Counted from the first letter of the stretch, positions 51,936 through 61,273 are shown. The stretch is DNA of 64,000 nt from Shinella kummerowiae (GCF_009827055.1 NZ_WUMK01000010.1:186001-250000), one strand, 5' to 3'. The notes: generated from the sequence alone by a model not told the origin. Numbers and translations are program-made.

Positions 51936-53246
51936 ATGCCGAATTGGTCCAGGTCCTTGTTTGGACAGGTCTGCCTTGCGCTGGTGCTGGGTATTGCCGC
52001 CGGTTTCTTTGTGCCGGATCTTGCCGCGAAAATGAAGCCACTCGGAGATGGCTTCATAAAGCTCATCAAGATGCTGGTCCCGGTCATCGTCTTTTGTGTC
52101 GTCGTTCATGGCATTGCGAGCGCCGGGGACCTCAAAAAGGTTGGCCGCGTCGGTATCCGCGCCCTCATCTATTTCGAGATTGTCACTACGATCGCCCTCG
52201 CGCTTGGTATCGCCATCGCCTACCTTTTCGGGCCAGGCCATGGCATGAACATTGACGTTGGTACACTCGATGCTTCGGCTCTCTCCTCTTATGTGGAAAA
52301 GGCACATGAGGTTTCGAGCGGCGGTACCGTCGAATTCCTGATGAAGCTGATTCCGGCCACCATGATCAGCGGCTTCGCCCAGGGCGACGTGTTGCAGGTG
52401 CTCCTGGTCGCCATCCTCTTCGGCTGTGCGCTGGCGCAGGTCGGCGAGCGTGGCAAGCCGCTTCTCAGCATGATCGAACTCGCCGGCGAGGTGACGTTCA
52501 AAATCATGTCTTTCGTTGTGCGCCTCGCGCCCATTGGCGTCTTCGGCGCCATCGCCTTCACGGTCGGTAAATACGGGGTCGGTTCTTTGGCGCAGCTCGG
52601 CTATCTGGTCGGGCTGTTCTACGTCACGATCGCGCTGTTCGTCTTCGTCGTGCTCGGCTTCATTTTGCACGCCGCAGGCTTCAGCATCCTCAAGCTACTG
52701 CGTTACCTCCGCACAGAGGTCAGCATCGTTGCAGGGACCGCCTCCAGCGACGCCGTTCTGCCGCAAACCATGCGCAAGCTGGAGCATCTCGGTATCAAAG
52801 ACTCGACCGTCGGCCTTGTCATCCCGACCGGCTATTCTTTCAACCTTGATGCCTTTTCGATCTACTTGACGCTGGCAGCTGTTTTCATCGCCCAGGCGAC
52901 CAATACGCCGCTCAGTTTCACAGATCTGCTCGCCATCCTCGGCGTGGCGCTGGTCACCTCCAAAGGCGCGCATGGCGTACCCGGCTCGGCGATCGTTATC
53001 CTCGCCGCGACGTTGGCGGCGATTCCAAGCATTCCTGCCATCGGCCTGGTTCTGGTGCTTTCGGTGGACTGGTTCATGGGTATTGCCCGCGCGCTGGGCA
53101 ACTATCTCGGCAACTGCGTGGCGACTGTCGTCGTTGCTTCTTGGGTGGGCGATATCGATCGGGACCGCGCGCGGCGGGTGCTGGACGGCGAGATAATGGA
53201 CGCGCCGCAGCCATCCGACGTCGCCGCGCAGCCGGCCAAGGGCTGA
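51936..53246 (+). CDS. dctA: Dicarboxylate/amino acid:cation symporter (DctA family)
   Basis: Inner-membrane secondary carrier of 436 residues that imports C4-dicarboxylates or related acids with cations. The first hairpin and helices are typical (FGQVCLALVLGIAAGF, KPLGDGFIKLIKMLVPVIVF). The substrate/cation motifs are present in slightly altered form: GTASSDAVLPQTM where DctA usually has a SSSES run, and YSFNLDAFSIYLT where it has NLDGTSIY. VTSKGAHGVPGSAIVILAATL is also conserved. These changes may mean altered substrate choice. The LysR gene next door is the likely regulator; no dctBD pair is present. Confidence 0.88.
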   Translation: MPNWSRSLFGQVCLALVLGIAAGFFVPDLAAKMKPLGDGFIKLIKMLVPVIVFCVVVHGIASAGDLKKVGRVGIRALIYFEIVTTIALALGIAIAYLFGPGHGMNIDVGTLDASALSSYVEKAHEVSSGGTVEFLMKLIPATMISGFAQGDVLQVLLVAILFGCALAQVGERGKPLLSMIELAGEVTFKIMSFVVRLAPIGVFGAIAFTVGKYGVGSLAQLGYLVGLFYVTIALFVFVVLGFILHAAGFSILKLLRYLRTEVSIVAGTASSDAVLPQTMRKLEHLGIKDSTVGLVIPTGYSFNLDAFSIYLTLAAVFIAQATNTPLSFTDLLAILGVALVTSKGAHGVPGSAIVILAATLAAIPSIPAIGLVLVLSVDWFMGIARALGNYLGNCVATVVVASWVGDIDRDRARRVLDGEIMDAPQPSDVAAQPAKG

Positions 53247-53261
53247 AGAGAGCAGTCCTGG

Positions 53262-53465
53262 GTGGAGGTGTCGCTCGGGGCGATCGAGAGCAAGGCGGAG
53301 GCGCTGTTCGCGCGGCAACGCATCGAGCGCCTCACCTTGCTCGCAAGCCAGTTGATGGCGATGAGCTGGTTGCCGCGCGTGCTGGCGGCGTCCGAGGCGG
53401 TGAACCCGACGATCCGCATCGGCCTTAGGATGGAGGGCTCACAGCCCAAGGCGGCCTCGAACAGT
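53262..53465 (+). pseudogene. Fragment resembling a LysR effector domain
   Basis: Directly after the DctA stop, a short frame reads like the junction of linker and effector domain of a LysR regulator (ALFARQRIERLTLLASQLMAMSWLPRVLAA, then NPTIRIGLRMEGS). No HTH precedes and the frame loses sense after about 65 residues. The remaining bases to 53736 hold no recognisable gene. It is a probable leftover of a deletion. Confidence 0.4.
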
Positions 53466-53736
53466 CTTGAGAGAAGGCTGTTGTGGCCCGCGCCCGAACC
53501 TCGAAGGTACCGAAGGTCTTTCCTAAGTATGCCTCTCAAGCCACGGAAGCCTCTAGATCCGCAAACGTGTGCGGGTCTCGTTACCATCGGGCGCCCTGTC
53601 ATCGAAGAAGGGCGCCTCGGCTTCGCAGACCGGACTGAACAGACAGCTTTATTGGTTGCGGATCAATGGCGGAACTCCATCTCCCGAAGACAAAAGACGG
53701 AGTTGCATCGTGATTGGCGTCGTGTTCGCGCACGCG

Positions 53737-55263
53737 TCACTGGTGACTATCCTCGACGGTTTCGGTCGGCTTGAGGAGCAGGGCCTTCTGTCTGCGTGAG
53801 AGGAGGAACGGCAGGACCGCGACAGCCAGCGCCATGACCCAGAGCGTGATCGAGATCGCGCTCTCGAACAGGATCGAAGGGTCGCCGCCGCTGATCGCCA
53901 ATGCGTTTCTCAGGTTCACTTCCATTACTTTCCCAAGCACGAAGCCGAGGATGATCGGCGCCATGTCGAAGCCGGCCTTGCGCAGCATCCAGCCGGCAAA
54001 GCCGATGCCGAGCATCAGGAAGATCGAGAAGACCGAGGCGTGGGTGGAATAGACGCCGATGACCGATAACACCAGAATGCCCGGCACCAGCAGCCAGTTC
54101 GGCACGGTGAGCACGCGCGCAAAAATGTTGACGAGCGGCAGGTTGAGCGCAAGCAGGATGAAATTGCCGACGAACAGCGAGGCGATCAGGCCACCGACGA
54201 CTTCCGGCCGCTCCACAAGCAGCATCGGGCCGGGTTGGATGTTGTACAGCATCAGCGCGCCGAGCATCACCGCAGTCGTCCCCGAACCGGGTACGCCGAG
54301 CGTCAGCATGGGGACGAAGGCGCCGGCGGCGGTCGCGTTGTTGGCCGCTTCCGGCGAGGCGAGACCGCGCACGTCGCCCTTGCCGAAGGTGCCCTCGCGG
54401 TCGGAGATGCGCTTTTCCGTGGTGTAGGAAACAGCGCTGGAGACGGAGGCGCCGGTGCCCGGCAGAACGCCGACGACGAAGCCGATGAGCGAGCCGCGCA
54501 GGGTCGCCCCCATGCTCTTCACGACATCGCTCATGCGTGCCGTCATACGACCGAGATCACGTACGACTGTCATGCCGCGGCCCTGGTGCTCGAGGATGAT
54601 CATGGCTTCGGAGACGGAAAACAGGCCAATGACCAGAACCACGAATTCGATGCCGTCGCCGAGTTCCGGCTCGTTGAAGGTGAAGCGGTAGGCGCCGGAC
54701 GTCGCATCGAGGCCGACGGTCGCCAGCATCAGCCCCAGCGTGCAGCCGATCAATGTCTTGACCGGCTGGCTGCCGACCATCGAGCCGAGGGTGGCGAAGG
54801 CGAAGATCATCAGCACGAAATATTCCGCTGGGCCGAAGCCGATGGCAAGGCCCGAGAGCAGCGGCGCGAAGAAGGCAAGGCCAATGACGCCGATAATGCC
54901 GCCGACGAAGGAGGCGATGCCGGACAGAGCAAGGGCTTCGCCCGCCCGGCCCTGTTTGGCCATCGGGTAACCGTCCATCGCCGTCATCACCGCGCCGGCG
55001 TCGCCTGGCACGTTCAACAGAATGGAGGAGATGCGCCCGCCATATTCCGCGCCGCAATAGACGGCGGCAAGCAGGATCATCGTGCTTTCCGCGGGCAGCC
55101 CCATCGTATAGGCGATGGGCATCAGGAGCGCGATGCCATTGATCGGGCCGATGGCGGGAAGGGCGCCCACCAGGGTGCCGATAAAGCAGCCGATGAAGCC
55201 GATCAGCAAGTTCTGCGCGGTCAGCGCGACGCCAAAACCCTGCCAAAGATAATCGAGGTTCAT
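53737..55263 (-). CDS. tctA: Tripartite tricarboxylate transporter large permease TctA
   Basis: Membrane protein of 508 residues with about twelve hydrophobic segments. Family landmarks are GFIGCFIGTLVGALPAIGPINGIALLMP near the N-terminus, EYGGRISSILLNVPGDAGAVMTAMDGYPMA and the repeat-related GVLPGTGASVSSAVSY plus NNATAAGAFVPMLTLGVPGSG in the middle. It is the last gene of a tctC-tctB-tctA operon and would import citrate, tartrate or another carboxylate using an ion gradient and the TctC binding protein. Confidence 0.94.
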   Translation of the reverse strand: MNLDYLWQGFGVALTAQNLLIGFIGCFIGTLVGALPAIGPINGIALLMPIAYTMGLPAESTMILLAAVYCGAEYGGRISSILLNVPGDAGAVMTAMDGYPMAKQGRAGEALALSGIASFVGGIIGVIGLAFFAPLLSGLAIGFGPAEYFVLMIFAFATLGSMVGSQPVKTLIGCTLGLMLATVGLDATSGAYRFTFNEPELGDGIEFVVLVIGLFSVSEAMIILEHQGRGMTVVRDLGRMTARMSDVVKSMGATLRGSLIGFVVGVLPGTGASVSSAVSYTTEKRISDREGTFGKGDVRGLASPEAANNATAAGAFVPMLTLGVPGSGTTAVMLGALMLYNIQPGPMLLVERPEVVGGLIASLFVGNFILLALNLPLVNIFARVLTVPNWLLVPGILVLSVIGVYSTHASVFSIFLMLGIGFAGWMLRKAGFDMAPIILGFVLGKVMEVNLRNALAISGGDPSILFESAISITLWVMALAVAVLPFLLSRRQKALLLKPTETVEDSHQ

Positions 55264-55293
55264 GGAAAGACCTTTCAAGTCGCGGCTGGTCGA

Positions 55294-55749
55294 TCAGCCG
55301 AAGAGGGATCCGGTCGGCAGGTAGACCTGCAGCACATAGGCGAAGACCGTCCACCAGAGCAGTGTCTGCCCGGCAGCGCCAAGGAGCGCGTACTTCACCG
55401 GCGCGCCGAAGATCATCGCCACACCGAACGTCAGGACGAAGATCGAGCCGGCAAAGCCGAGCGGTTCGAAGAGCATGACGGAGAGGACGAGGATCGTCGG
55501 GATGGCGAGGATACGGACAAGGGCCGGTCCCGTTGGGATCGCCTCCACGCTGCCGGGCCAGGCCAGGTAGAGGAAACTGAGACCGGCAAGCACGGCCGCC
55601 AGCATGACAGGCATAGCACGCGGCCCGAGCGGATCTGAGGAAAACGCATATTCGATCGTCGCTCCCCCGATCCCATAGGCCACGGCCACGCCAAGAAGGA
55701 CGAGGGCCGCGATGCGTCCGAGCCGCCTGTTTTCGACCATATGGGACAT
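55294..55749 (-). CDS. tctB: Tripartite tricarboxylate transporter small permease TctB
   Basis: Small membrane protein of 151 residues with four predicted hydrophobic segments and the Asp-Pro-Leu-Gly-Pro-Arg motif (FSSDPLGPRAMPVMLA) typical of TctB. It lies between tctC and tctA on the same strand; the ribosome site is AGAACG-like and weak. A strong hairpin separates it from tctC. Confidence 0.9.
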   Translation of the reverse strand: MSHMVENRRLGRIAALVLLGVAVAYGIGGATIEYAFSSDPLGPRAMPVMLAAVLAGLSFLYLAWPGSVEAIPTGPALVRILAIPTILVLSVMLFEPLGFAGSIFVLTFGVAMIFGAPVKYALLGAAGQTLLWWTVFAYVLQVYLPTGSLFG

Positions 55750-55795
55750 GACGTTCTCCGAGGTTTTGAGTGATGGCGTGACGGATCGGCAGGAC

Positions 55796-55825
55796 CGCCC
55801 TCACCCCGAGGCCGGGGTGAGGGCG
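55796..55825 (-). promoter_or_regulatory. Intra-operon hairpin between tctC and tctB
   Basis: Perfect 12-base arms CGCCCTCACCCC and GGGGTGAGGGCG around a 6-base loop, 12 bases after the tctC stop. No T-run follows on the minus strand. As in the other transport operons here, the structure sits directly after the binding-protein gene. Confidence 0.75.
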
Positions 55826-55837
55826 ATCAAGGCGAAA

Positions 55838-56812
55838 TCACATGCCGGCTTCCTTGGCGAGCACCTTGAAGCGCTCGACATCCTGCTTCACGCGGGCATC
55901 GAAGGCGCTGCCGATCAGGGTGAACTCGAAGAGGCCGCGGGCATCGCGCTCCCTGGCGAATTCCGGCGTCTTCGCCATCGCCTCGAAGGCCTGCACCCAC
56001 CAATCGTAATCGGCATCGGAGACGTCCTTGCCGACATAGTAGCCGCGCCAGACAGGCCAATCGATGTCGAACCCCTGTTCGCGGGCGGTGGGTACGTCTG
56101 CCAGATCGCCCGGCAGGCGTTCCGGCGCCATGACGGCGAGGATGCGCACCTTGCCAGCGACATGGTGCTTGACCATTTCGGCCGCATCACCCGAGCCGAC
56201 CTTCACATGACCGCCTTCCAGTGCCGTCAGCACCGCCCCGCCGCCTTCCAGTGCCACATAGCGCATTGTCTTCGGGTCCTGACTGGCGGCCTTGGCAAGC
56301 AACGAGCCCTTCATCCAGTCCTGAGAGCCGACAGCGCCGCCACCGGCGACGGCAAAGCCGGCGTGATCTGCCTTGTAGGCCTCGACGAGTTCTTTCAACG
56401 TCTTGTAGGGGGAATCGGCGGCGACGACGATCACACCGTAGTCCGCGCCAAGCGCGCCGAGCCAACGCACGGCATTCTCGTCCGGCTGGCCGAACTTGCC
56501 CTGGGCGATCAGCAACGCGGAGCCGGACGAGGCGGCGGAGACCAGATTGCCATCCTTGCCGCGTTTGCCGACCACGTGGTTATAGGCAACGGCGCCGACG
56601 CCGCCTTCCATGTAGGTCACGGTCATCGGCGTTGCGATCTGCTTGGATTCCAGCAATGCGTTCGCGGCAAGCCGGCAGGTGAGGTCGAAGCCGCCGCCGG
56701 GCTTGGCGCCGGCAAGGCATTCCGGCTTTGCCGGTTCGGCCAGCGCAGGCGCCATTGCGGCGAGGCTGACGAACGCGGCGCCGGCGAAAAGTTTCGCGAT
56801 ATTTCGGATCAT
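55838..56812 (-). CDS. tctC: Tripartite tricarboxylate transporter binding protein TctC
   Basis: Periplasmic binding protein of 324 residues (Bug/TctC family). The signal peptide runs MIRNIAKLFAGAAFVSLAA to APALAEP. Mature features are ECLAGAKPGGGFDLTCRLAA, the ligand-contacting PGGGFD loop, GSALLIAQG and FAVAGGGAVGSQDWM. Instead of the usual linear VxPxxPGGxxD motif it starts from a Cys-containing CLAGAKPGGG with a second Cys nearby, suggesting a disulfide, as in the TctC proteins near TctDE systems. First gene of the operon, divergent from the two-component genes. Confidence 0.92.
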   Translation of the reverse strand: MIRNIAKLFAGAAFVSLAAMAPALAEPAKPECLAGAKPGGGFDLTCRLAANALLESKQIATPMTVTYMEGGVGAVAYNHVVGKRGKDGNLVSAASSGSALLIAQGKFGQPDENAVRWLGALGADYGVIVVAADSPYKTLKELVEAYKADHAGFAVAGGGAVGSQDWMKGSLLAKAASQDPKTMRYVALEGGGAVLTALEGGHVKVGSGDAAEMVKHHVAGKVRILAVMAPERLPGDLADVPTAREQGFDIDWPVWRGYYVGKDVSDADYDWWVQAFEAMAKTPEFARERDARGLFEFTLIGSAFDARVKQDVERFKVLAKEAGM

Positions 56813-57039
56813 GGTCTGTATCTCCCTTTGACCGTTGTCCGGGGAGGCGGTGGGCAAGCGAACGGGTTCGCGCCCGCAGTTGTTGCGGCGCGTCGACGAT
56901 CTCTGCCAAAAAGCTCCTCCGGGCAGCCGACACACTCTCTCCCGTCGGCTGACGATCCTTCCTACGACGCCATCCTGTCACAACGCTGTCACGCAACCCC
57001 GCTTGATCGATGGCTTGGCGGCGTGTCACGCTCACGCGT

Positions 57040-57717
57040 ATGCGTATCCTCCTCGTGGAAGACACCGACGACGTCGGCGAAGCGATCAGCCGTCGCTTTG
57101 AAACAATCGGGCACAGCGTCGACTGGCAGGTCGACGGTCTGGCGGCGTCCGAGATTCTCGATTTCACGTCCTACGATCTGGTGATCCTGGACGTGATGCT
57201 GCCTGGCCTCGACGGATTCGAGATCCTGCGCCGGCTGCGGCTTCGGAAAAATCCGGTGCCCGTTCTCGTGCTCACGGCGCGCTCGGAGATTGATGATCGG
57301 GTAAGCGCGCTCGATCTCGGCGCTGACGACTATCTCGTCAAGCCTTTCGATTTCCGAGAACTGGAGGCGCGGGCTCGTGTGCTGATGCGCCGCCGTTCCG
57401 GTGGCGAGCCGACCAACATCATCACCTGTGGCGACGTGGCTCTTGACAGAGCGAACCGGAATGTGCGCATCGGCAACCGCGAGATCCAGCTCAAGCGCCG
57501 CGAGATGAGCCTCCTCGAGATCCTCGCCTCGCGCCCCGGGCGCATCTTCGGAAAGCAGGAACTGCTCGACCACCTGTTCGGTTTCGACGAAGCGCCCGAC
57601 CAGAACGCGATAGAACTCTACGTTGCAAGATTGCGGAAGAAGCTAGACGGTGCGGCAAGCCGCATCGTCACCGTGAGAGGCCTCGGATACAAGCTGGTGG
57701 CAGACCATGAAGACTGA
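57040..57717 (+). CDS. tctD: OmpR-family response regulator, TctD-like
   Basis: Two-domain regulator of 225 residues. The receiver has acidic residues in LLVEDTDD, the phospho-acceptor Asp51 in LVILDVMLPG and the Lys of LVKPFDFRE. The C-terminal winged helix is seen from NIITCGDVALDRANR to RGLGYKLVADHED. The ATG at 57040 is where receiver similarity starts, although no good ribosome site precedes it; 57010 is an alternative. Divergent from tctCBA, whose expression it probably activates. Confidence 0.9.
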   Translation: MRILLVEDTDDVGEAISRRFETIGHSVDWQVDGLAASEILDFTSYDLVILDVMLPGLDGFEILRRLRLRKNPVPVLVLTARSEIDDRVSALDLGADDYLVKPFDFRELEARARVLMRRRSGGEPTNIITCGDVALDRANRNVRIGNREIQLKRREMSLLEILASRPGRIFGKQELLDHLFGFDEAPDQNAIELYVARLRKKLDGAASRIVTVRGLGYKLVADHED

Positions 57718-59095
57718 AACCTCACTGTTTTCCCGTCTCCTGCTGCGTGTCGCCCTCGTGCTGTTTTTCGGTGCGGCCGGGATCGTGACGGCCGCGTGGT
57801 TTTATGCCGCGGCTGCGGCGGATGAGGCATTCGATCGCCTGCTCCAGGGCGCCGCCTTCCAGATCGCGGAGAACATGTCGGTGGAGGAGGGCGAGCTTGC
57901 CATCAACATGCCGTCCTCCGCCTTCGAGCTGCTGGGCCTCGCCACCCGCGACAGGATCTTTTATCGCGTGGTCGGCACGAAGGGCGAAACGCTGACAGGC
58001 TACGAGGATCTGCAATCTCCGGTAGATCTTGCGGAGAGCCGACGGGCCCCCGTCTTCGTCTCGACGCGCTATGGAAATTCCGATGTCCGCATGACGATCG
58101 GTGCGCGTGCGGTCTCGGATCCGATGCTGAGCGGCTGGGTCTATATCATCCTCGCCCAGACGACCGAGGCACGAACGGCGCTCACCTCCGAGCTGACGAC
58201 ACGTGCGACGGTCCTCGTCGCCGTCATGGCCTGCGCCACGCTCTTTGCCGCAGCGCTCGCGCTGCGTCTGTCGCTGCGCCCGGTGGTCGATCTGTCGCGC
58301 GTGCTGCACGACCGCGAGCCGCAGGACCTCACCCCGCTCGCCGTCGAGGTCCCGCGCGAACTCTCGCCGTTTGTCGGCTCGATCAACTATTTCATGCGCC
58401 GGCTGGATGAGCGCATGCGCCTGCTGCAACGCTTCATCGGCGACAGCGCGCACCAGATTCGCACGCCGTTGACAGCGCTGCTCGCCCAGCTCAGCCTGAT
58501 CGACGACAAGGGCCTGTCAGACGACGGGCGCCATCATCTGGCGCGGGTGCGGGCACGGGTCGAGGAACTCTCGCACCTCACCAACCAGTTGCTCGGCCAC
58601 GCCATGGTCATCCACCGTTTCGATTCCGAAAAGCTGGTGCCGATCGATATGCGCGACATTGCGCGCCGCGCCTTCAAGCGCGCCGTGCCGTTGAGCCTCG
58701 ACCCCGATATCGTCGTCGCCTTCGAGGCGCCGGACGAACCGGTGACCGTTCTGGGTGACGCGCTCAGCCTGCGCGAAGCCATGGTCAACGTTATCGACAA
58801 TGCGCTGCGCCATGGCGCAGTGGCCAGGCTTGAGGTTCGCGTCAGGGTGGAGGCGGCGAGGGCGCTGTTCGAAGTCGAAGACGATGGGCCAGGCATACCG
58901 CGCGCGCGATGGCCGGAGGTTACCCGACGCTTCGCCTCGTCGCGGTCGGAGCGCGACGTTTCCGGCCTCGGCTTCGCCATCGCGTCGGAAGTGGCGACCC
59001 TGCTCGGCGGGGCGCTGCGGTTTCGCGAGGCCATCGGGGGGCACGGCTTCACCACCATCATCGAATTGCCCCTTCATCAGGAAACCAAGGCATGA
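57707..59095 (+). CDS. tctE: Sensor histidine kinase, TctE-like
   Basis: Membrane kinase of 462 residues. A first TM segment near residues 10-35, a periplasmic sensor domain (2CSK_N type, up to about residue 160), a second TM segment near 165-190, HAMP-like linker, H-box with phospho-acceptor His249 (GDSAHQIRTPLTALLAQL), N-box (MVNVIDNALRHGA) and G-boxes (VEDDGPGIP, VSGLGFAIASEVATLLGG). Its start overlaps the response regulator by 11 bases and its stop overlaps the next gene as ATGA, so the three are coupled. Confidence 0.92.
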   Translation: MKTETSLFSRLLLRVALVLFFGAAGIVTAAWFYAAAAADEAFDRLLQGAAFQIAENMSVEEGELAINMPSSAFELLGLATRDRIFYRVVGTKGETLTGYEDLQSPVDLAESRRAPVFVSTRYGNSDVRMTIGARAVSDPMLSGWVYIILAQTTEARTALTSELTTRATVLVAVMACATLFAAALALRLSLRPVVDLSRVLHDREPQDLTPLAVEVPRELSPFVGSINYFMRRLDERMRLLQRFIGDSAHQIRTPLTALLAQLSLIDDKGLSDDGRHHLARVRARVEELSHLTNQLLGHAMVIHRFDSEKLVPIDMRDIARRAFKRAVPLSLDPDIVVAFEAPDEPVTVLGDALSLREAMVNVIDNALRHGAVARLEVRVRVEAARALFEVEDDGPGIPRARWPEVTRRFASSRSERDVSGLGFAIASEVATLLGGALRFREAIGGHGFTTIIELPLHQETKA

Positions 59096-60186
59096 TCCGC
59101 ACCAGCCTGCGACTGGCAATTCTGTTCCTACTACTCGTTCTTCCGCGCGGCGCGGGCGCGGTGGAAGGCGACCGGCAGGTCTTCCAGGCCGCGGTGGAAA
59201 AGGCCCGCCTGGTCATCCACGGGGCGACGGATATCGAGGCGATGCGACCACTCCTTGAAGACTTTCAGGCGCTGAGGCCCGACGTAACGCTGGACTATGT
59301 CGACTATCTCACCAACGATCTTTTCCGCGAGGCGACGGAGGCCTGTGCCGCAGGAAAGTCCGTGGCCGACCTTTTGCTCTCCTCCTCGGTCGACCAATTG
59401 GTGCGGCTTGCCAATGATGGTTGCGCGGTCGCTCACCGCACGACGGAAAGGGTGCCGGACTGGGCCAACTGGCGCGAGGAGGTCTACGGTTTCACCTTCG
59501 AGCCGGCAGTCATGGTCTATGACGAGCGCCGCGTGCCGCCGGAAGACGTTCCGCGCAGCCACAACGATCTGGCCGAACTTCTGCGCCAGAAATCCGAAAC
59601 CTATCGCGGGCGGGTCGGCACCTACGATATCCGCGTCTCCGGTATCGGCTATCTGCTCGCCTTCAACGATTCTCGTGTCGCGCCCACCTCCTATGGCCGG
59701 CTGCTCGAAAGTTTGGGCCGGGCCGAAACGGTCACGCGCTGCTGCAACAACGAGGTGCTGAACGAACTGCGCGGTGGCACGATCGCGATTGCCTACAACG
59801 TGCTTGGCTCCTACGCCTATGCCGCGCATCTTCGCGATCCGCACCTGCGTATCGTGCTGCCGCGCGACTACACGCTGATTCTATCGCGCGGTGCGCTCAT
59901 TCCGGCAACCTCTCGGGAGAAGGCGCTGGCCGGCGCGTTTCTCGACTACCTGCTTTCCGAGCGCGGACAGAAGAAAGCGCGCGACGCCTCCTTCTATTTC
60001 AGCGCGAACGGCCCGCTTCCCCGTGGCGTCGACGGTCCGGCCTCGTTGGTTGATACCGGCATCGGGCGGCCGATCCGCATTGGCCCCGCCCTGCTTGCCG
60101 CCCAGGACCAGGCGCAGCACAGGCGTTTCACCGGCGAGTGGTCCGCCGTCATGAGGGGAAAGAACCCTGACATCACGCCGCGCTAG
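59092..60186 (+). CDS. Periplasmic ABC-type extracellular solute-binding protein in a two-component operon
   Basis: Secreted binding protein of 364 residues, with a signal peptide ending near RGAGAVE and the SBP_bac_11/iron-type fold (RLVIHGATDIEAMRPLLEDFQ, ADLLLSSSVDQLVRLAND, VYGFTFEPAVMVYDERRVP, IAIAYNVLGSYAYA). It has no permease or ATPase partner in the neighbourhood and is translationally coupled to the histidine kinase, so it most likely presents a ligand to the kinase sensor domain rather than feeding a transporter. The ligand may be the same carboxylate or a metal complex of it. Confidence 0.85.
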   Translation: MIRTSLRLAILFLLLVLPRGAGAVEGDRQVFQAAVEKARLVIHGATDIEAMRPLLEDFQALRPDVTLDYVDYLTNDLFREATEACAAGKSVADLLLSSSVDQLVRLANDGCAVAHRTTERVPDWANWREEVYGFTFEPAVMVYDERRVPPEDVPRSHNDLAELLRQKSETYRGRVGTYDIRVSGIGYLLAFNDSRVAPTSYGRLLESLGRAETVTRCCNNEVLNELRGGTIAIAYNVLGSYAYAAHLRDPHLRIVLPRDYTLILSRGALIPATSREKALAGAFLDYLLSERGQKKARDASFYFSANGPLPRGVDGPASLVDTGIGRPIRIGPALLAAQDQAQHRRFTGEWSAVMRGKNPDITPR

Positions 60187-61106
60187 TAGGCTGACCCCTC
60201 CGCCTCCACCGCTGCAAAAGCGGCTTGGAAGATGAGGAGTTTGCGCGCCTGCATCATTGCGTATTCCGAAAAGAAGCCGTGCGAGATCCACAGGGGCGAA
60301 TAGCCGCGGCGGCCGCTCCAACCGATGCCGCCAATGGCTTCTGCTTCGGCGAATTTACGGCTGGTATGCGCCCGAGAAAGATTGAAGGCGCGTGCGAGCT
60401 GCGCGATCGTGATGACATCCGTCAGATGGCCGCCGGGTTGGGGGGACTGCCGATCGATGCCGGCAACAAGCCGATCCATCAGCAGGCCGCCTGCATCGGT
60501 CCAGGCGAAGATGCGATAAAGCGGCCCTGGCATGCGAACATGTGGGTTTGCCAGGAGACCATCGCTCAGCCGCGGCATCAAAAGAGGGAGCATCCGCTCT
60601 GGCGCTGCGCGAAACCGCTCGCTTCGAGAGCCCGCATCGATGTGGTCGAGAGCGGCAAGATGCATGTCGCACCATTGGACAAGTATGGCCAACGCTCCGG
60701 GCGAAGGTGCCACGACCTCGCTCGGAAGGTCTCTTTCGGCTGTGGGAAGGACGATGCCGTATTTGAGGACTTCGTCAAAAAAGGCATAGGCTGTGTTGCG
60801 GCTGGCGATCAGATGCCTGAGCGCCGACTGCGCGATGGACCGTCGAGACATGCCCGCCCCGTCGGCGCCATAATGCTGGGAGAGGGCAGCCAGGCAGAGC
60901 AGCCAGCGTTGTTGCGTGGCAAAGAGGGCCGAGGCCCGGGGCGCGCTTGCATATCCGGCGACAAAGCTCTGCGCCAGGAACCCGACCGCTTTCGCAAAGG
61001 TCGCGGCCGCCATCAGATGGTCGATGTTTCCCGCCGGCATGTGCAAGGCTGGCGCATCGATCCACTCCCTGGTTTCGTCGTTCATCAAAGCTAGTTCAGA
61101 TCGCAT
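60183..61106 (-). CDS. Uncharacterised protein with a C-terminal HTH-like segment
   Basis: Protein of 307 residues, not recognised as a named family. The N-terminal 200 residues appear alpha-helical. Near residue 235 the segment ITIAQLARAFNLSRAHTSRKFAEAEA looks like a helix-turn-helix, followed by RRGYSPLWIS, as in a winged-helix wing. Thus it may be a DNA-binding regulator with a helical sensory part. It converges with the binding-protein gene, overlapping its stop by four bases. An internal ATG at 61085 (MNDETREW) is a possible start. Confidence 0.6.
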   Translation of the reverse strand: MRSELALMNDETREWIDAPALHMPAGNIDHLMAAATFAKAVGFLAQSFVAGYASAPRASALFATQQRWLLCLAALSQHYGADGAGMSRRSIAQSALRHLIASRNTAYAFFDEVLKYGIVLPTAERDLPSEVVAPSPGALAILVQWCDMHLAALDHIDAGSRSERFRAAPERMLPLLMPRLSDGLLANPHVRMPGPLYRIFAWTDAGGLLMDRLVAGIDRQSPQPGGHLTDVITIAQLARAFNLSRAHTSRKFAEAEAIGGIGWSGRRGYSPLWISHGFFSEYAMMQARKLLIFQAAFAAVEAEGSAY

Positions 61107-61273
61107 CCATTGTCCCCGGCGGTATCCGTCTGAATGGATAACCGGTGTGGCTGGCCGGCGTCCTGAAGGCCGTGTGGCGGGGCTCTAAAGTTTTCTGATA
61201 TTTTTCTGAAATGCGTCGCTGGTGCGCGCCGCGCGTTTCACGGATCGGTTGACGGCTCTGGTGCGCGCTCACT

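Noticed and set aside
53566-53799. Frame downstream of the LysR fragment as a gene
   Set aside because: It runs into the antisense of tctA and has no family signature.
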